From assembly GCA_035478435.1 (NCBI GenBank), contig DATIJT010000012.1, forward strand, positions 1-41,057: a DNA stretch of 41,057 bases. The letters run 5' to 3'. Within the stretch, counting starts at the first letter, position 1; every line of letters begins with the position of its first letter. Shown one piece after another: positions 1-8,276 of the stretch. Source of the stretch: DATLRC01 sp035478435. Lineage in GTDB: Bacteria > Patescibacteriota > Saccharimonadia > Saccharimonadales > UBA4665. The translations under genes were made by a program, and so were the position numbers. The notes under the pieces were generated by a model. The model ran no database searches. It was not told where the DNA came from and saw nothing but the letters and a program-made list of their open reading frames with translations.

Positions 1-45
1 CAAAAAGCCGAAACCGAAGCCAAGTATAAGGAGTCAGGACAGTAG
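1..45 (+). CDS. C-terminal tail of an upstream gene (partial)
   Basis: The first 14 codons are open in frame 1 and end at TAG (43-45), giving a charged tail (QKAETEAKYKESGQ). It is followed after 24 bp by the next start, in the same direction as the rfb genes. The tail could be the end of an RmlB-type dTDP-glucose 4,6-dehydratase, the one rhamnose-pathway enzyme missing from the window, but that is only an inference from context; the fragment is too short to identify. Confidence 0.4.
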   Translation, partial: QKAETEAKYKESGQ

Positions 46-69
46 CTTAAATGTTACAATAGGACTACC

Positions 70-309
70 ATGAGCGATGATCAATTTACTAAACTGTTCA
101 AGTACATGCAAGATATGCGTAAAGATATGAATCGCCAATTCGGTGAGACTAATTCTCGGATTGATTCGTATGCTGGCGCCGTTGATGCTTTTGCTAAACA
201 ATCCGAAACTTACATGCAGGAAATGCTGGCTCTAGCCCACAAAGTTGATCGGCTTGAGCAATGGATTTTAAAAGTGGCTGAGGCTACTGGAGTTAAACTC
301 ACTGCATGA
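70..309 (+). CDS. small coiled-coil protein in the rhamnose operon
   Basis: A 79-residue soluble protein with no signal peptide or membrane segment. It is rich in D, K, Q and E, with heptad-like spacing of hydrophobics from about residue 5 to 70 (FTKLFKYMQDM, then YMQEMLALAHKVDRLEQWIL), which suggests one or two long helices forming a coiled coil. AGGA at 61-64 precedes the ATG closely. Its stop overlaps the next start as ATGA (306-309), so it is translationally coupled to rfbC. I do not recognise a function. Position suggests an accessory, possibly oligomerising, partner of the nucleotide-sugar enzymes, which is only an inference from co-occurrence. Confidence 0.7.
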   Translation: MSDDQFTKLFKYMQDMRKDMNRQFGETNSRIDSYAGAVDAFAKQSETYMQEMLALAHKVDRLEQWILKVAEATGVKLTA

Positions 310-869
310 GTTCTAATATTCAACCGATGCAGGCCACGCCGACTAAGTTCGATGGCTTGTTTGAAGTCAGCTTTAAAGTCATTGAGGACGACCGCGGGTC
401 GGTTATGGAATTTTACCGCCAGTCCGAATTTGAAGCCGCCGGCTTGCCTTCGCTCGGGGAGCGTCCTCAAGTTAATGCGCCTTTGAGCTTTAAGGGAGCT
501 GTTCGTGGCATTCACGCCGAAGAAGCTCATAAATTAGTGGCGGTGGCGAGCGGCAAAGTCCATGCCGTCATTGTGGACCTCAGGAAAGGTTCGCCCACCG
601 TAGGTCAATGGCAGGCTTTTGAGTTAGAACGCGGGCAGGGCTTATTCGTATCAAAAGGCCTGGGGAATTCTTTCCAGTCTATTAGCGACGAGCCGTCTGT
701 TTATCTATATTATTTTGAGAAAGAGTGGGTTCCGGGCATGCCTGGTGCCTCGTGTAACCCATTGGACCCGGATTTGGCCATCGACTGGCCCATTGCCGAT
801 GGCCAAGGCATGATTATTTCCGACAAGGATCGTAATAATCCGTCTCTTAAGGACGTTTTAGGTAAATGA
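306..869 (+). CDS. rfbC: dTDP-4-dehydrorhamnose 3,5-epimerase family protein (RmlC-like)
   Basis: A 187-residue cupin of the RmlC family, which epimerises dTDP-4-keto-6-deoxyglucose in dTDP-L-rhamnose synthesis (cytoplasmic). Seen: the RG(I)H motif with the catalytic-type His70, Lys76 in HKLV, the block VDLRKGSPTVGQW (residues 90-102) and the C-terminal NPLDPDLAIDWP (151-162), all typical of the family. The usual G-F/L-x-H-G-F segment is GLGNSF here (118-123), with Asn in place of the second His. The protein otherwise has the usual length. Start and stop overlap both neighbours by 4 bp (ATGA), so the gene lies inside a coupled rfb operon. Activity is probable, but the Asn substitution leaves room for a variant specificity. 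Confidence 0.9.
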   Translation: MSSNIQPMQATPTKFDGLFEVSFKVIEDDRGSVMEFYRQSEFEAAGLPSLGERPQVNAPLSFKGAVRGIHAEEAHKLVAVASGKVHAVIVDLRKGSPTVGQWQAFELERGQGLFVSKGLGNSFQSISDEPSVYLYYFEKEWVPGMPGASCNPLDPDLAIDWPIADGQGMIISDKDRNNPSLKDVLGK

Positions 870-1714
870 ACAGTTTTTTGATCGTTGGCGCTAATGGCCA
901 ATTGGGCAAAGCCCTGCAAGCCAAGTATCCGGAGGCGCAGGCCGTTGACAGCAACGAACTGGATATCACCGACCCGGGTCAGGTAGCCAGTTTTGATTGG
1001 TCAAAAGTTAAAATCATCCTCAACGCGGCCGCTTATACCAATGTCGACGGTGCCGAAACGCCGGAGGGCCGGGTAGCCGCTTGGCAGGTAAATGCCGTAG
1101 GGGCCGCTAACCTAACTAAAGCCGCTTTAGAGCACGATTTAACTCTGTTACATATCTCAACCGATTACGTTTTTGACGGCACAAAACCGGTTTACACCGA
1201 AGATGAACCTTTTTCGCCGCTGGGCGTTTACGGCCAAAGCAAAGCCGCCGGTGATGTCGCTGTTAGCCTAGCGCCAAAGCATTACATTCTGCGGGCCAGC
1301 TGGGTGATCGGTGACGGCAAAAATTTTGTCCGAACTATGCTGGCACTTGGCCAAAAAGGCGTGGATCCTACCGTTATTTCAGACAATACCGGCCGCCCGA
1401 CCTTTACTACCGAATTGGTTCGAGCCATTGACCATATAATTGATCATCAGGCATCATTCGGCATTTACAATGTTTCGAACGAAGGCAAGACAGTTAGCTG
1501 GGCCGACCTGACGCGAGCAGTTTTTGAAGTTGCCGGGTTTGAGTTAACAGTTACGGATACCACAACCGAAGGGTACTATGCCAACAAACCTGGCAGCGCC
1601 CCACGCCCTCTGAATAGCATTTTTAACCTGAGTAAGATCCAGGCAACCAGCTTCAAGTCTACCGATTGGTTGGATGATTTAAAAGAATATGTAAAAAGGG
1701 AGCTGAAAACATGA
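866..1714 (+). CDS. rfbD: dTDP-4-dehydrorhamnose reductase
   Basis: A 282-residue short-chain dehydrogenase of the RmlD type, which reduces dTDP-4-keto-L-rhamnose to dTDP-L-rhamnose with NAD(P)H. The N-terminal Rossmann loop is GANGQLGKAL (8-17). STDYVFDG (98-105) carries the conserved Thr/Asp. The catalytic YxxxK is YGQSK (Tyr122, Lys126), preceded by PLGV as in the family. Length is normal. The ATG overlaps the rfbC stop by 4 bp, and the stop overlaps the rfbA start by 4 bp. Identification is secure from the motifs and the operon. Confidence 0.96.
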   Translation: MNSFLIVGANGQLGKALQAKYPEAQAVDSNELDITDPGQVASFDWSKVKIILNAAAYTNVDGAETPEGRVAAWQVNAVGAANLTKAALEHDLTLLHISTDYVFDGTKPVYTEDEPFSPLGVYGQSKAAGDVAVSLAPKHYILRASWVIGDGKNFVRTMLALGQKGVDPTVISDNTGRPTFTTELVRAIDHIIDHQASFGIYNVSNEGKTVSWADLTRAVFEVAGFELTVTDTTTEGYYANKPGSAPRPLNSIFNLSKIQATSFKSTDWLDDLKEYVKRELKT

Positions 1715-2571
1715 AAGGGATAATTTTAGCCGGTGGTTCAGGCACCCGGCTCTACCCCATCACCATAGGTGTCAGTAAACAGCTAATACCGATCTATGAC
1801 AAACCGATGATTTACTATCCCCTGACCACACTCATCAACGCCGGCATCCGTGAAATATTGATCATTTCAACCCCTACAGACTTGCCGCGGTTCGAACAAT
1901 TACTGGGCAGCGGGCAGCAGATCGGCTGTGATTTTACTTATAAAGTTCAGGACACGCCGCGTGGTTTGGCCGACGCTTACATCGTGGGTGAAGATTTTAT
2001 TGGCCAGGATAAAGTCGCCATGATTTTAGGTGACAATGTTTTTTACGGTTCCGGGCTAGATGAAAAACTACAATCATTTACCGATATAGACGGGGCCGTC
2101 GGTTTTGCCGCCCAGGTCAAAGACCCCCAGCGTTATGGGGTCTACGAGTTCGACAAAGACATGAAAGTTTTGTCGATAGAGGAAAAGCCGGAGCATCCGA
2201 AGTCCAACTACGCTAATGCCGGCCTTTATTTTTGCGATAACGACGTAGTAGAAATCGCCAAGGCCGTCAAGCCTAGCGGCCGAGGAGAAATCGAAATCAC
2301 TTCGGTGCTCGACGCTTATTTGCAAAAGGGCAAATTAAAAGTCTGCTTGTTCGACCGCGGCACCGCCTGGCTAGACACCGGTACTTTTGAAAGCATGAAC
2401 CAAGCATCGCAGTTCGTCCAAGTGATCGAAGAACGTCAAGGCCTAAAGATCGGCTGCATAGAAGAAGCCGCCTACCGCCAGGGGTTCATAGATGCCACCC
2501 AGCTTGAGAAGCTGGCCACTACCCTGACAAAATCCGGCTACGGCCAGTATTTGCTGACCCTCCTCAAATAA
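1711..2571 (+). CDS. rfbA: glucose-1-phosphate thymidylyltransferase
   Basis: A 286-residue nucleotidyltransferase that makes dTDP-glucose from dTTP and glucose-1-phosphate, the first committed step to dTDP-rhamnose. Seen: the nucleotide-binding signature LAGGSGTRLYPIT (6-18), KQLIPIYDKPMIYYP (23-37), the metal-binding Asp in GDNVFYG (Asp108 region), EKPEHPKSNYANAGLYF in the sugar-binding area, and WLDTGT near the C terminus. All are RmlA hallmarks. It is the last gene of the operon in this window; about 180 bp of AT-richer spacer follows before the next gene. The rfbA-last order is compatible with feedback-regulated flux into the glycan loci downstream. Confidence 0.97.
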   Translation: MKGIILAGGSGTRLYPITIGVSKQLIPIYDKPMIYYPLTTLINAGIREILIISTPTDLPRFEQLLGSGQQIGCDFTYKVQDTPRGLADAYIVGEDFIGQDKVAMILGDNVFYGSGLDEKLQSFTDIDGAVGFAAQVKDPQRYGVYEFDKDMKVLSIEEKPEHPKSNYANAGLYFCDNDVVEIAKAVKPSGRGEIEITSVLDAYLQKGKLKVCLFDRGTAWLDTGTFESMNQASQFVQVIEERQGLKIGCIEEAAYRQGFIDATQLEKLATTLTKSGYGQYLLTLLK

Positions 2572-2631
2572 ATTTTATCTGGGGCAATGTTAATGTGTTG
2601 GTACAAGAATTAGTGTTTTTTCACAATATAA

Positions 2632-2655
2632 CTGGGGTGAACTGAACAACTCCAG
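2632..2655 (+). terminator. weak hairpin after rfbA
   Basis: CTGGGGT (2632-2638) can pair with ACTCCAG (2649-2655), 7 bp with one G-T, around a 10-nt loop. It lies about 60 bp after the rfbA stop and lacks a T run, so it is a poor intrinsic terminator. It is the only candidate seen in this 178-bp spacer (2572-2749). Confidence 0.25.
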
Positions 2656-2696
2656 CGTGGAAAATCTGAAGCAGAATTCTTTATGTATTTAAAACC

Positions 2697-2725
2697 TTGT
2701 GCATACACAGAAATCCATTTATGAT
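2697..2725 (+). promoter_or_regulatory. sigma70-type promoter for the pilin-like gene
   Basis: TTGTGC (2697-2702), a 17-bp spacer, then TATGAT (2720-2725). The predicted start near 2732 leaves a short leader containing AAGGAG (2739-2744) six bases before the ATG at 2750. Confidence 0.5.
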
Positions 2726-2749
2726 TATGGTATTAACCAAGGAGAACAT

Positions 2750-3319
2750 ATGAAAAAACTCGATATAAAGGGCTTCTCGGTAATGTACGCTGTACTAGTT
2801 ATTGTTATTTTGGGAATAGTTGGTGGAGCCGCTTACTATGTTTACCAATCCAATAAAACGCCCTCAGCTCAAGAGAAGGCAACTACTCAATCAAGTACAT
2901 CCAAAAATACAGAACAAAAGACTAAATTTCTAGCGATAAAAGAATATAGTATAAAGTTTGCGCTTACCGAAGACATATCCGACGCCTATTATCATGCGGG
3001 TCCTGCGGGAATAACATTCTCTGTACACTCACTAGATAATATAGCCGGTGCTGAAACTTGTGTAGCCACTGAGCCAAAAAATCCTAGTTTTAATGGAGAG
3101 CAGTGGGGTTTAGCGAGGCTTGATTTTGAGTTAGACAATCCTGAAAATTCTGCATTTAAGAATCATGCTAATGCAGTCTTGGTGGGAAATGATTATTTTG
3201 AAATTGTAGTTAATGACCAAACCGGCGTATGCCAACCAACTGACCCCGCCCTTAAGGCTAGGGTGGAGCAATTGCGACAAATTTTTGTACAAGCTTCAAA
3301 ATCAATCCAGAAAAATTAG
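2750..3319 (+). CDS. pilin-like single-pass membrane protein
   Basis: A 189-residue protein read from ATG 2750. This start is preferred over the GTG at 2699 because AAGGAG (2739-2744) is well placed. The N terminus MKKLDIKGFSVMYAVLVIV has the K-G-F-S boundary followed by a long hydrophobic helix (to about residue 30), resembling a class III/type IV prepilin signal that a PilD-like peptidase would cut at G/F. The remainder is hydrophilic and exported, with an S/T/K-rich linker (33-57) and two Cys that could form a disulfide (Cys in AETCVAT and in GVCQPT). I do not recognise the globular domain. Codon use is more AT-rich than the rfb genes next door. It could be a minor pilin or simply an anchored surface protein. 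Confidence 0.75.
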   Translation: MKKLDIKGFSVMYAVLVIVILGIVGGAAYYVYQSNKTPSAQEKATTQSSTSKNTEQKTKFLAIKEYSIKFALTEDISDAYYHAGPAGITFSVHSLDNIAGAETCVATEPKNPSFNGEQWGLARLDFELDNPENSAFKNHANAVLVGNDYFEIVVNDQTGVCQPTDPALKARVEQLRQIFVQASKSIQKN

Positions 3320-3406
3320 ATAATCCGGTTACTGATAGCGACCAGGTTCTAATCAATAAATGTTAGCAACGGCTATTGTCCTCTAAGCTTGGTTGATTGA
3401 TCTTAC

Positions 3407-4801
3407 TTATCTAACAAAGTAGGCCACGCCTTCGTAGCGCCAAATGTTATCTGGATAATCATTTATCACGTTTTGCTTTTCGACTTCGCTCGTAGTGTAA
3501 AAGTGGCCTTTATACTCATCGCTCCAAAAGCGGTATAGTGGCAATGTCCCGCTTACTTGGGTCGTATTGGCGCAAAAAGCTTGGCCCTCATACCGCCAAA
3601 CGTTAGAAGGATAGTGGGAAAGCACGTAGTCTTTTTCGGCCGCGCTTATGGTATAAAAGTGCCCCTGGTAAGTATCGCTCCAGAAGCGGTAGACTGGCGA
3701 TTCACTACCGCAATCCGCCGCATCGTACGCCCGGTAGGCAATACCTTCCAGCCGCCATTCACTATCCGTGTAATTCTGCACCACGTAAGCGGCTTCATCA
3801 AAGCTAGAAGTGTAAAAGTGGTGCCGCTTTTGGTCACTCCAGAAGCGGTAGACATACGACGGCACATTACTTGGCCGCCAGTCAGGCGACTCATAGGTCT
3901 TACTATTGTTATTACTAAGCCGGACTTGATTGTTACCATCACTATTCATAGTGTATAGCTCCATGCAGGAACCTACAGTGCAATTAACATCTGTCACTCG
4001 ATTAGCCTCAAAAGCAATCTTACTACCGTCGGGTGACCAGGCCGGATGCTGATCACTAAAGGTATTTGTCGTAAGCTGTATATTATCAGTGCCGTCACTA
4101 TCGATTACGAATATTTCACTGTCACCATCCCAGCCGGTATAAGTTATTTGGGTGCCGGCTGGTGACCAACTAGGCTCTCTTTCGCCGGTGCCGTTAGTTA
4201 ATTGCGTGACGCTACCGTCAGTTAGGTCGAGCAAGTAAATATGCTGGTTAAAGCTCTCGTCCACGCTGCTAAATGCTATTTGGCTACCGTCGGGCGACCA
4301 GCTAAGATCACTTATAGCATCACTTTCGTAGACTACTTCTCCCGGATCAGTATTAAGACTGCTTTTAACCATCAGCTTGTAAGCCGGAGACTCGCTGGTA
4401 AGGTTGATGTAGGCTATATATAAACTGTCAAGCGACCAAGTGGGTGATTGAGCGCCATATTCACCGACAGCAATTAATTCTTCATTCGAACCGTCAGCAT
4501 TCGCCAGCATCAGAAATTCTGGTCCGCGACGAAAAGCTATTTTTTTACCTTGGGGATCGTATTGTGGATCCTGAGCTTCTCCCCACCCATCTAGCTCTTC
4601 CGTTAGTTGAGTTATGACACTACCATCCGCAGTAACCGAATAAAGCTGTCTATTATTAGAGCTATGGTCGGATGAGACAACGATTACGCCATTATCGCCT
4701 GGGTAGGCGGCTTGGGCCGGTAAGCTGGGCGCTAGCAATAAAACCAGCCCAAGAGCAGAAATCGTTACTGCCCTATATACTAAACGTAAGCCTTTTATCA
4801 T
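3407..4801 (-). CDS. secreted TolB-type beta-propeller protein with three C-terminal DUF5648-type repeats
   Basis: A 464-residue exported protein. The start is ATG 4801, giving a clean signal peptide (MIKGLRLVYRAV... to LPAQAA); the ORF also extends in frame to 4852. Residues about 35-320 hold repeated blades of the kind PSWSPDGSQIAFSS, PSWSPAGTQITYTG and PAWSPDGSKIAFEA, the TolB/WD40-like (PD40) signature. The C terminus (about 3410-3860 in the DNA) has three repeats of about 43 residues with the pattern YRFWS-x4-HFYT-x2-E-x8-Y-x4-W-x2-EG-x-A-Y/F, which match the DUF5648 family as I know it. Propeller: likely protein or glycan binding. Repeats: unknown. The neighbour transcribed divergently (5020-5913) carries the same repeats. 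No Shine-Dalgarno is evident; a TATAAT on this strand lies 8 bp upstream of the ATG. Confidence 0.85.
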   Translation of the reverse strand: MIKGLRLVYRAVTISALGLVLLLAPSLPAQAAYPGDNGVIVVSSDHSSNNRQLYSVTADGSVITQLTEELDGWGEAQDPQYDPQGKKIAFRRGPEFLMLANADGSNEELIAVGEYGAQSPTWSLDSLYIAYINLTSESPAYKLMVKSSLNTDPGEVVYESDAISDLSWSPDGSQIAFSSVDESFNQHIYLLDLTDGSVTQLTNGTGEREPSWSPAGTQITYTGWDGDSEIFVIDSDGTDNIQLTTNTFSDQHPAWSPDGSKIAFEANRVTDVNCTVGSCMELYTMNSDGNNQVRLSNNNSKTYESPDWRPSNVPSYVYRFWSDQKRHHFYTSSFDEAAYVVQNYTDSEWRLEGIAYRAYDAADCGSESPVYRFWSDTYQGHFYTISAAEKDYVLSHYPSNVWRYEGQAFCANTTQVSGTLPLYRFWSDEYKGHFYTTSEVEKQNVINDYPDNIWRYEGVAYFVR

Positions 4802-4808
4802 GAATTTT

Positions 4809-4814
4809 ATTATA
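4809..4814 (-). promoter_or_regulatory. -10 box placing transcription start at the ATG
   Basis: On the minus strand TATAAT reads from 4814 to 4809, 7 bases before the ATG at 4801. If used, the transcript would begin at or next to the start codon. No convincing -35 is seen at 17 bp; a TTGACT at 4852-4847 is too far away for this -10. Confidence 0.35.
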
Positions 4815-4960
4815 TCATATAATTTAAATATAATAAAGTTTCGGGAAGTCAAGATTTTAGGAATTTAGCAAGCAAAAATCGTCTAATTCTCTTATAAAAT
4901 CGTGTTATGAGCTGTATTTGCTGACCTTAATTAAAATTAAATAATTAGTTTAAATTATAC

Positions 4961-4989
4961 TTGCTTTTTAAACAATTATTATATATAAT
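4961..4989 (+). promoter_or_regulatory. sigma70-type promoter
   Basis: TTGCTT (4961-4966), a 17-bp AT-rich spacer, and a perfect TATAAT (4984-4989). The predicted start near 4996 gives a leader of about 24 nt containing GGAG (5007-5010), 9 bases before ATG 5020. It sits in the 218-bp divergent spacer 4802-5019, which is very AT-rich and holds no gene. Confidence 0.7.
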
Positions 4990-5019
4990 ATGCATTATTA
5001 AGTTTTGGAGAAAACTTTT

Positions 5020-5913
5020 ATGCGTCGATTTTTAGTCAATTTTTGCGTCAGCCTGTTACTCGTACTAACTTCGGTTTCAGTTGCCTTCACTAAGCCAGTG
5101 GCGGCGAATGCCCCAACCCCCACTGTCAGCTCGGCTAGCGGTGGCACTACCCTCTCTGACCAGACCGCTAATGCCCAAGTTAGCATGACCTTCAATGACC
5201 CCTCACAATTGGGACATTCCTTTTACGTGGCGTTAAGCGTTGACAATCACGCTGGTGACGGAGAGCTCATGGATGATATCCAGACAGTCACTCCGACTAG
5301 TTTAGGCCAGAGTTTCAACCTTAATTTTAAGGCCACTATGCTCTACGCGGGCAATAACTGGTTGAGCTGTATACTTCTGCAGGACGACTTTAATTCTTAT
5401 GATTATTGTAACGATAACATTTCTATAAATTACACGGGCAGTAAGTTCCCGGTTTACCGCTTTTGGAGCAACCAGAAGCAGCACCATTTCTTCACCATTG
5501 ACCGCGCCGAAAAGGTACAGGTAGACAGCCAGTATTCAGCCGATGAGTGGTACTACGAACAGATGGCTTATTTGGCCTACAAATATTCCGGCAATTGCCC
5601 GGTTGGTTCGCCAGTCTATAGGTTTTGGAGCGACGAAAAGCAAGGCCACTTTTACACCATAAGTTCAGCCGAAAAAGACTATGTAATTTCCCATTACCCG
5701 ACCAGTGTCTGGCGCTACGAAGGCATCGCCTTTTGTACCCAAGTCTACACTGGCAGCTGCCCGGCTGGCACTTCACCGGTTTTCCGTTTCTGGAGCGATG
5801 AAAAACAGGGCCACTTCTACACCATCAGCAGCGACGAAAAGAACTACGTGATTGCCAACTATCCTTCTAACGTTTGGCGTTATGAAGGCGTAGCCTACTG
5901 CGCCTGGCAGTAA
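5020..5913 (+). CDS. secreted protein with three C-terminal DUF5648-type repeats
   Basis: A 297-residue exported protein. The ATG at 5020 is chosen because GGAG (5007-5010) precedes it; a TTG in frame at 5005 would overlap that site. The signal peptide spans about residues 1-30 (MRRFLVNFCVSLLLVLTS, cleavage near VAANA). A beta-rich N-terminal domain (about 31-140) follows, with an SASGGTTLSDQTANAQVS opening and two Cys flanking LLQDDFNSYDY; it may be an Ig-like fold but I do not recognise it. Three repeats (about 5449-5913) begin YRFWSNQKQHHFFT, YRFWSDEKQGHFYT and FRFWSDEKQGHFYT; repeats 2 and 3 are nearly identical over most of their length. The stop is followed after 18 bp by a long structured inverted repeat (5932-6050). 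Confidence 0.85.
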   Translation: MRRFLVNFCVSLLLVLTSVSVAFTKPVAANAPTPTVSSASGGTTLSDQTANAQVSMTFNDPSQLGHSFYVALSVDNHAGDGELMDDIQTVTPTSLGQSFNLNFKATMLYAGNNWLSCILLQDDFNSYDYCNDNISINYTGSKFPVYRFWSNQKQHHFFTIDRAEKVQVDSQYSADEWYYEQMAYLAYKYSGNCPVGSPVYRFWSDEKQGHFYTISSAEKDYVISHYPTSVWRYEGIAFCTQVYTGSCPAGTSPVFRFWSDEKQGHFYTISSDEKNYVIANYPSNVWRYEGVAYCAWQ

Positions 5914-5931
5914 ATCCTGGACTAATTGGTT

Positions 5932-6050
5932 ACAACCTGCGTGTTTGAGCGCAGTTTGGTTGACGCCGGTCAAGCCCTTGCGGCTTGACAAGGTAGCGAT
6001 GTGATAATTTGATCACATCGCGTTAAACTGAGCACAAACATGTAGGTTGT
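5932..6050. repeat. 119-bp branched hairpin element (element C)
   Basis: The outer arms are inverted: ACAACCTGCGTGTTTG... (5932-5957) matches the reverse complement of 6025-6050 at 22 of 26 positions. Inside lie two perfect hairpins: GTCAAGCC/GGCTTGAC (5969-5976 with 5982-5989, 5-nt loop) and GCGATGTGAT/ATCACATCGC (5996-6005 with 6012-6021, 6-nt loop). The predicted fold is an outer stem carrying two side hairpins. It begins 18 bp after a stop codon and ends 8 bp before a TATAAT. No T run follows either hairpin, so a classical terminator is not the simple reading. Confidence 0.85.
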
Positions 6051-6058
6051 GTAGGGAG

Positions 6059-6064
6059 TATAAT
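6059..6064 (+). promoter_or_regulatory. -10 box for the beta-helix gene
   Basis: A perfect TATAAT just downstream of the hairpin element, 27 bp before ATG 6086. No good -35 is seen; the expected region (about 6036-6041) lies inside the right arm of the element. Confidence 0.4.
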
Positions 6065-6085
6065 TAGAGGTGTAAATGGGGGGCG

Positions 6086-8260
6086 ATGCCTATGATCTTC
6101 AACCTAAAAAGCAATAAGATTTTCAAAACCTTAATTATTTTACTGGGGCTGGGGGCTAGTTCAATCTTATTGTCAGGGCATGCCGCGGCCGTGACCCGCA
6201 GCGTGCCTTCGCAATACGGTTCCATCCAAGCCGCCATCAACGCTTCCGGCACTGGCGACACCGTACTGGTTAGCCCCGGCACCTACCGCGAACAGCTAAA
6301 TATTGATGGTAAATATATAGAACTGCGTTCGGCCAGCGGTAATTTTAATGATACTATCATCGCGCCTAATGCCGGACGGACTGGCATAATGATTATGCAT
6401 GTACCTTATAGGACCGGGATACCGAGAGCCAAAATCAGCGGGTTTAGAATCACCGGGGCTAATTACGTTCCAGATGGCCAGGGCGGCGGTATAACTCTCG
6501 CCAACGGCGCTGACCCTATAATTGAGAACGACCTGATAGATAACAACCACGCCATGGTAGATGGCGGCGGTATTTTAATCTTCAGGGACTCTAACCCGAC
6601 TATTCGCGATAGTTATATTAACAGCAACACCGCCAGCCGGTTTGGCGGTGGCATCTTTTCCGTACTAAATTGCAACCCGGTTATTAAGTCTAACAATATA
6701 AGCAATAATATTGCCTCGGGGCCAACTTATACTGGTGGCGGGGCGTCCGGTGGCGGCTTGTACTTAGAAAATGACACTAGCAACAGCGCTTCTCACGCCT
6801 CACCAGTCATTTCGGGAAATACTATAAGCGGCAATTCGGCCGATTTTGCAGGTGGTGCCATGTCGCTGCGCACCGGTATCGCCGCTATCATCGAAGAAAA
6901 CACCATTAGCGGCAATCACGCTTCTTACGGCGGTGGCATCCATGTCGAAACCGAGGGTGCCGGGCCGGTCATTTCCAACAACAATATCCAAAACAATACG
7001 GCCAGTTTAAGCGGTACCTTCTCTGGATCTGGCTACGGCGGCGGCATATCGGTTTACGCCAGTTCCACGCCGCGGATTTTGCACAATCAGATTTCGGGTA
7101 ACGCCGCTTCGCGTGGGGGCGGCGGAATAGTGCTGGCCGAAAACTCCAATTCGACAATTAGCAATAATACGATTGGCAGCGGCAACTATGTCGCCGACCC
7201 TGGCACTAACACCGGCGGTGGTATTTATATTTCGAGTGCCACGGCTAACGTCGTAAATAACGTCATCCGCAGCAATACGGCCGGGATTGGCGGCGGCATA
7301 GGCATACTTAGTAACGCTAATATCACCGTGACGAACAATACCATCGTTAAAAACCAGACAACTTATACCGGCGCGTCCTCGGCGGGTGGCGGCGTGTTTA
7401 TAGTCGATAACAACAGCATTGTGGCGACATTTAAAAATAACATTTTGGCGCTGAACGGCAGCCACCAGATTTTCGAAGAGCGCAAACAAGCCACCTACAC
7501 CAACAACCTGATTGCCAACGATAACAGCGGCCTGTACTTTAGCTACGACGCCGGTTCTATTACCAATGTTAATTCTTTTAACGGTAATTCCAATATAAAC
7601 AGCCCCTCCGGTAATGTCAGCGGCAACCCGCAGTTTGATGACCCCAACAACAATGTTTATACCATCCAATCCTCTTCTCCGGCTAAAGACACCGGGACTG
7701 GCAGCGGCGCGCCAGCGGAAGATTTGCGGCGGGCCAGGCGGCCATTCGGTAGCGAGATTGACATCGGCGCCTATGAATACACTACGGAGACTAACTTTAA
7801 ATCGCCGGTTTATAGGTTCTGGAGCAGTGAATATAACGGCCACTTTTTCACCCACTCCCAGGCCGAAAAGAACTTGGTGTTATCGAACTACTCAGTCACA
7901 ACCTGGCACTATGAATTCGAAGCTTACGATGCCTTTGACACACAGGTTACTAGCTCCACGCCCGTATATCGGTTTTATAGCAATCTATATCACGCGCACT
8001 TCTACACGGTCGATTCCGCCGAAAAAGATTATATAATTGCCAACTATCCCGATAACACTTGGCACTTTGAAGGCACGGTTTTTTACGTCTACCCTACAAG
8101 TTTCGGCGGTAGTTCCAACAATAATGTTTACCGTTTTTGGAGTCCGACTTACACCCACCACTTCTACACTGCCAGCCAGGCGGAGCACGATTTCATAGTC
8201 GCCAACTATCCACCAAGTATTTGGACCGATGAAGGCATCCGTTTTAAAGTTCCGAAATAG
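6086..8260 (+). CDS. secreted right-handed parallel beta-helix protein with three DUF5648-type repeats
   Basis: A 724-residue exported protein. ATG 6086 or 6092 is the start; a G-run (6078-6083) sits better for 6092. The signal peptide covers about residues 1-35. SIQAAINASGTGDTVLVSPGTYRE (about 45-70, given in part) is the classic opening of pectate-lyase-like/NosD beta-helix proteins, followed by about 15 turns with recurring NxISGNxA and GGGI/GGGL motifs to about residue 480. Next comes the segment DLRRARRPFGSEIDIGAYEY at about 550-570, the end signature of choice-of-anchor Q type proteins. Three DUF5648-type repeats close the protein (about 7801-8260). Such helices often bind or cut polysaccharide; no catalytic Asp/Arg set could be assigned, so binding or adhesion is equally possible. 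Confidence 0.88.
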   Translation: MPMIFNLKSNKIFKTLIILLGLGASSILLSGHAAAVTRSVPSQYGSIQAAINASGTGDTVLVSPGTYREQLNIDGKYIELRSASGNFNDTIIAPNAGRTGIMIMHVPYRTGIPRAKISGFRITGANYVPDGQGGGITLANGADPIIENDLIDNNHAMVDGGGILIFRDSNPTIRDSYINSNTASRFGGGIFSVLNCNPVIKSNNISNNIASGPTYTGGGASGGGLYLENDTSNSASHASPVISGNTISGNSADFAGGAMSLRTGIAAIIEENTISGNHASYGGGIHVETEGAGPVISNNNIQNNTASLSGTFSGSGYGGGISVYASSTPRILHNQISGNAASRGGGGIVLAENSNSTISNNTIGSGNYVADPGTNTGGGIYISSATANVVNNVIRSNTAGIGGGIGILSNANITVTNNTIVKNQTTYTGASSAGGGVFIVDNNSIVATFKNNILALNGSHQIFEERKQATYTNNLIANDNSGLYFSYDAGSITNVNSFNGNSNINSPSGNVSGNPQFDDPNNNVYTIQSSSPAKDTGTGSGAPAEDLRRARRPFGSEIDIGAYEYTTETNFKSPVYRFWSSEYNGHFFTHSQAEKNLVLSNYSVTTWHYEFEAYDAFDTQVTSSTPVYRFYSNLYHAHFYTVDSAEKDYIIANYPDNTWHFEGTVFYVYPTSFGGSSNNNVYRFWSPTYTHHFYTASQAEHDFIVANYPPSIWTDEGIRFKVPK

Positions 8261-8270
8261 GCTATTAGGC

Positions 8271-8276
8271 TATAAT
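8271..8276 (+). promoter_or_regulatory. -10 box for the glycoside-hydrolase-like gene
   Basis: TATAAT 10 bp after the preceding stop and 64 bp before ATG 8340, with no clear -35. The leader contains a loose inverted pair GCTAGA...TCTAGC. No Shine-Dalgarno is seen before 8340. Confidence 0.35.

Noticed and set aside
5985..6008. TTGACA with GATAAT downstream as a promoter
   Set aside because: The spacer is only 12 bp, and both words are parts of the two perfect hairpins of element C.
7007..7855. 282-aa open frame antisense to the beta-helix gene
   Set aside because: It is a reading-frame shadow of the repetitive, GC-biased beta-helix codons; the translation shows no recognisable domain and the sense frame has clear structure.
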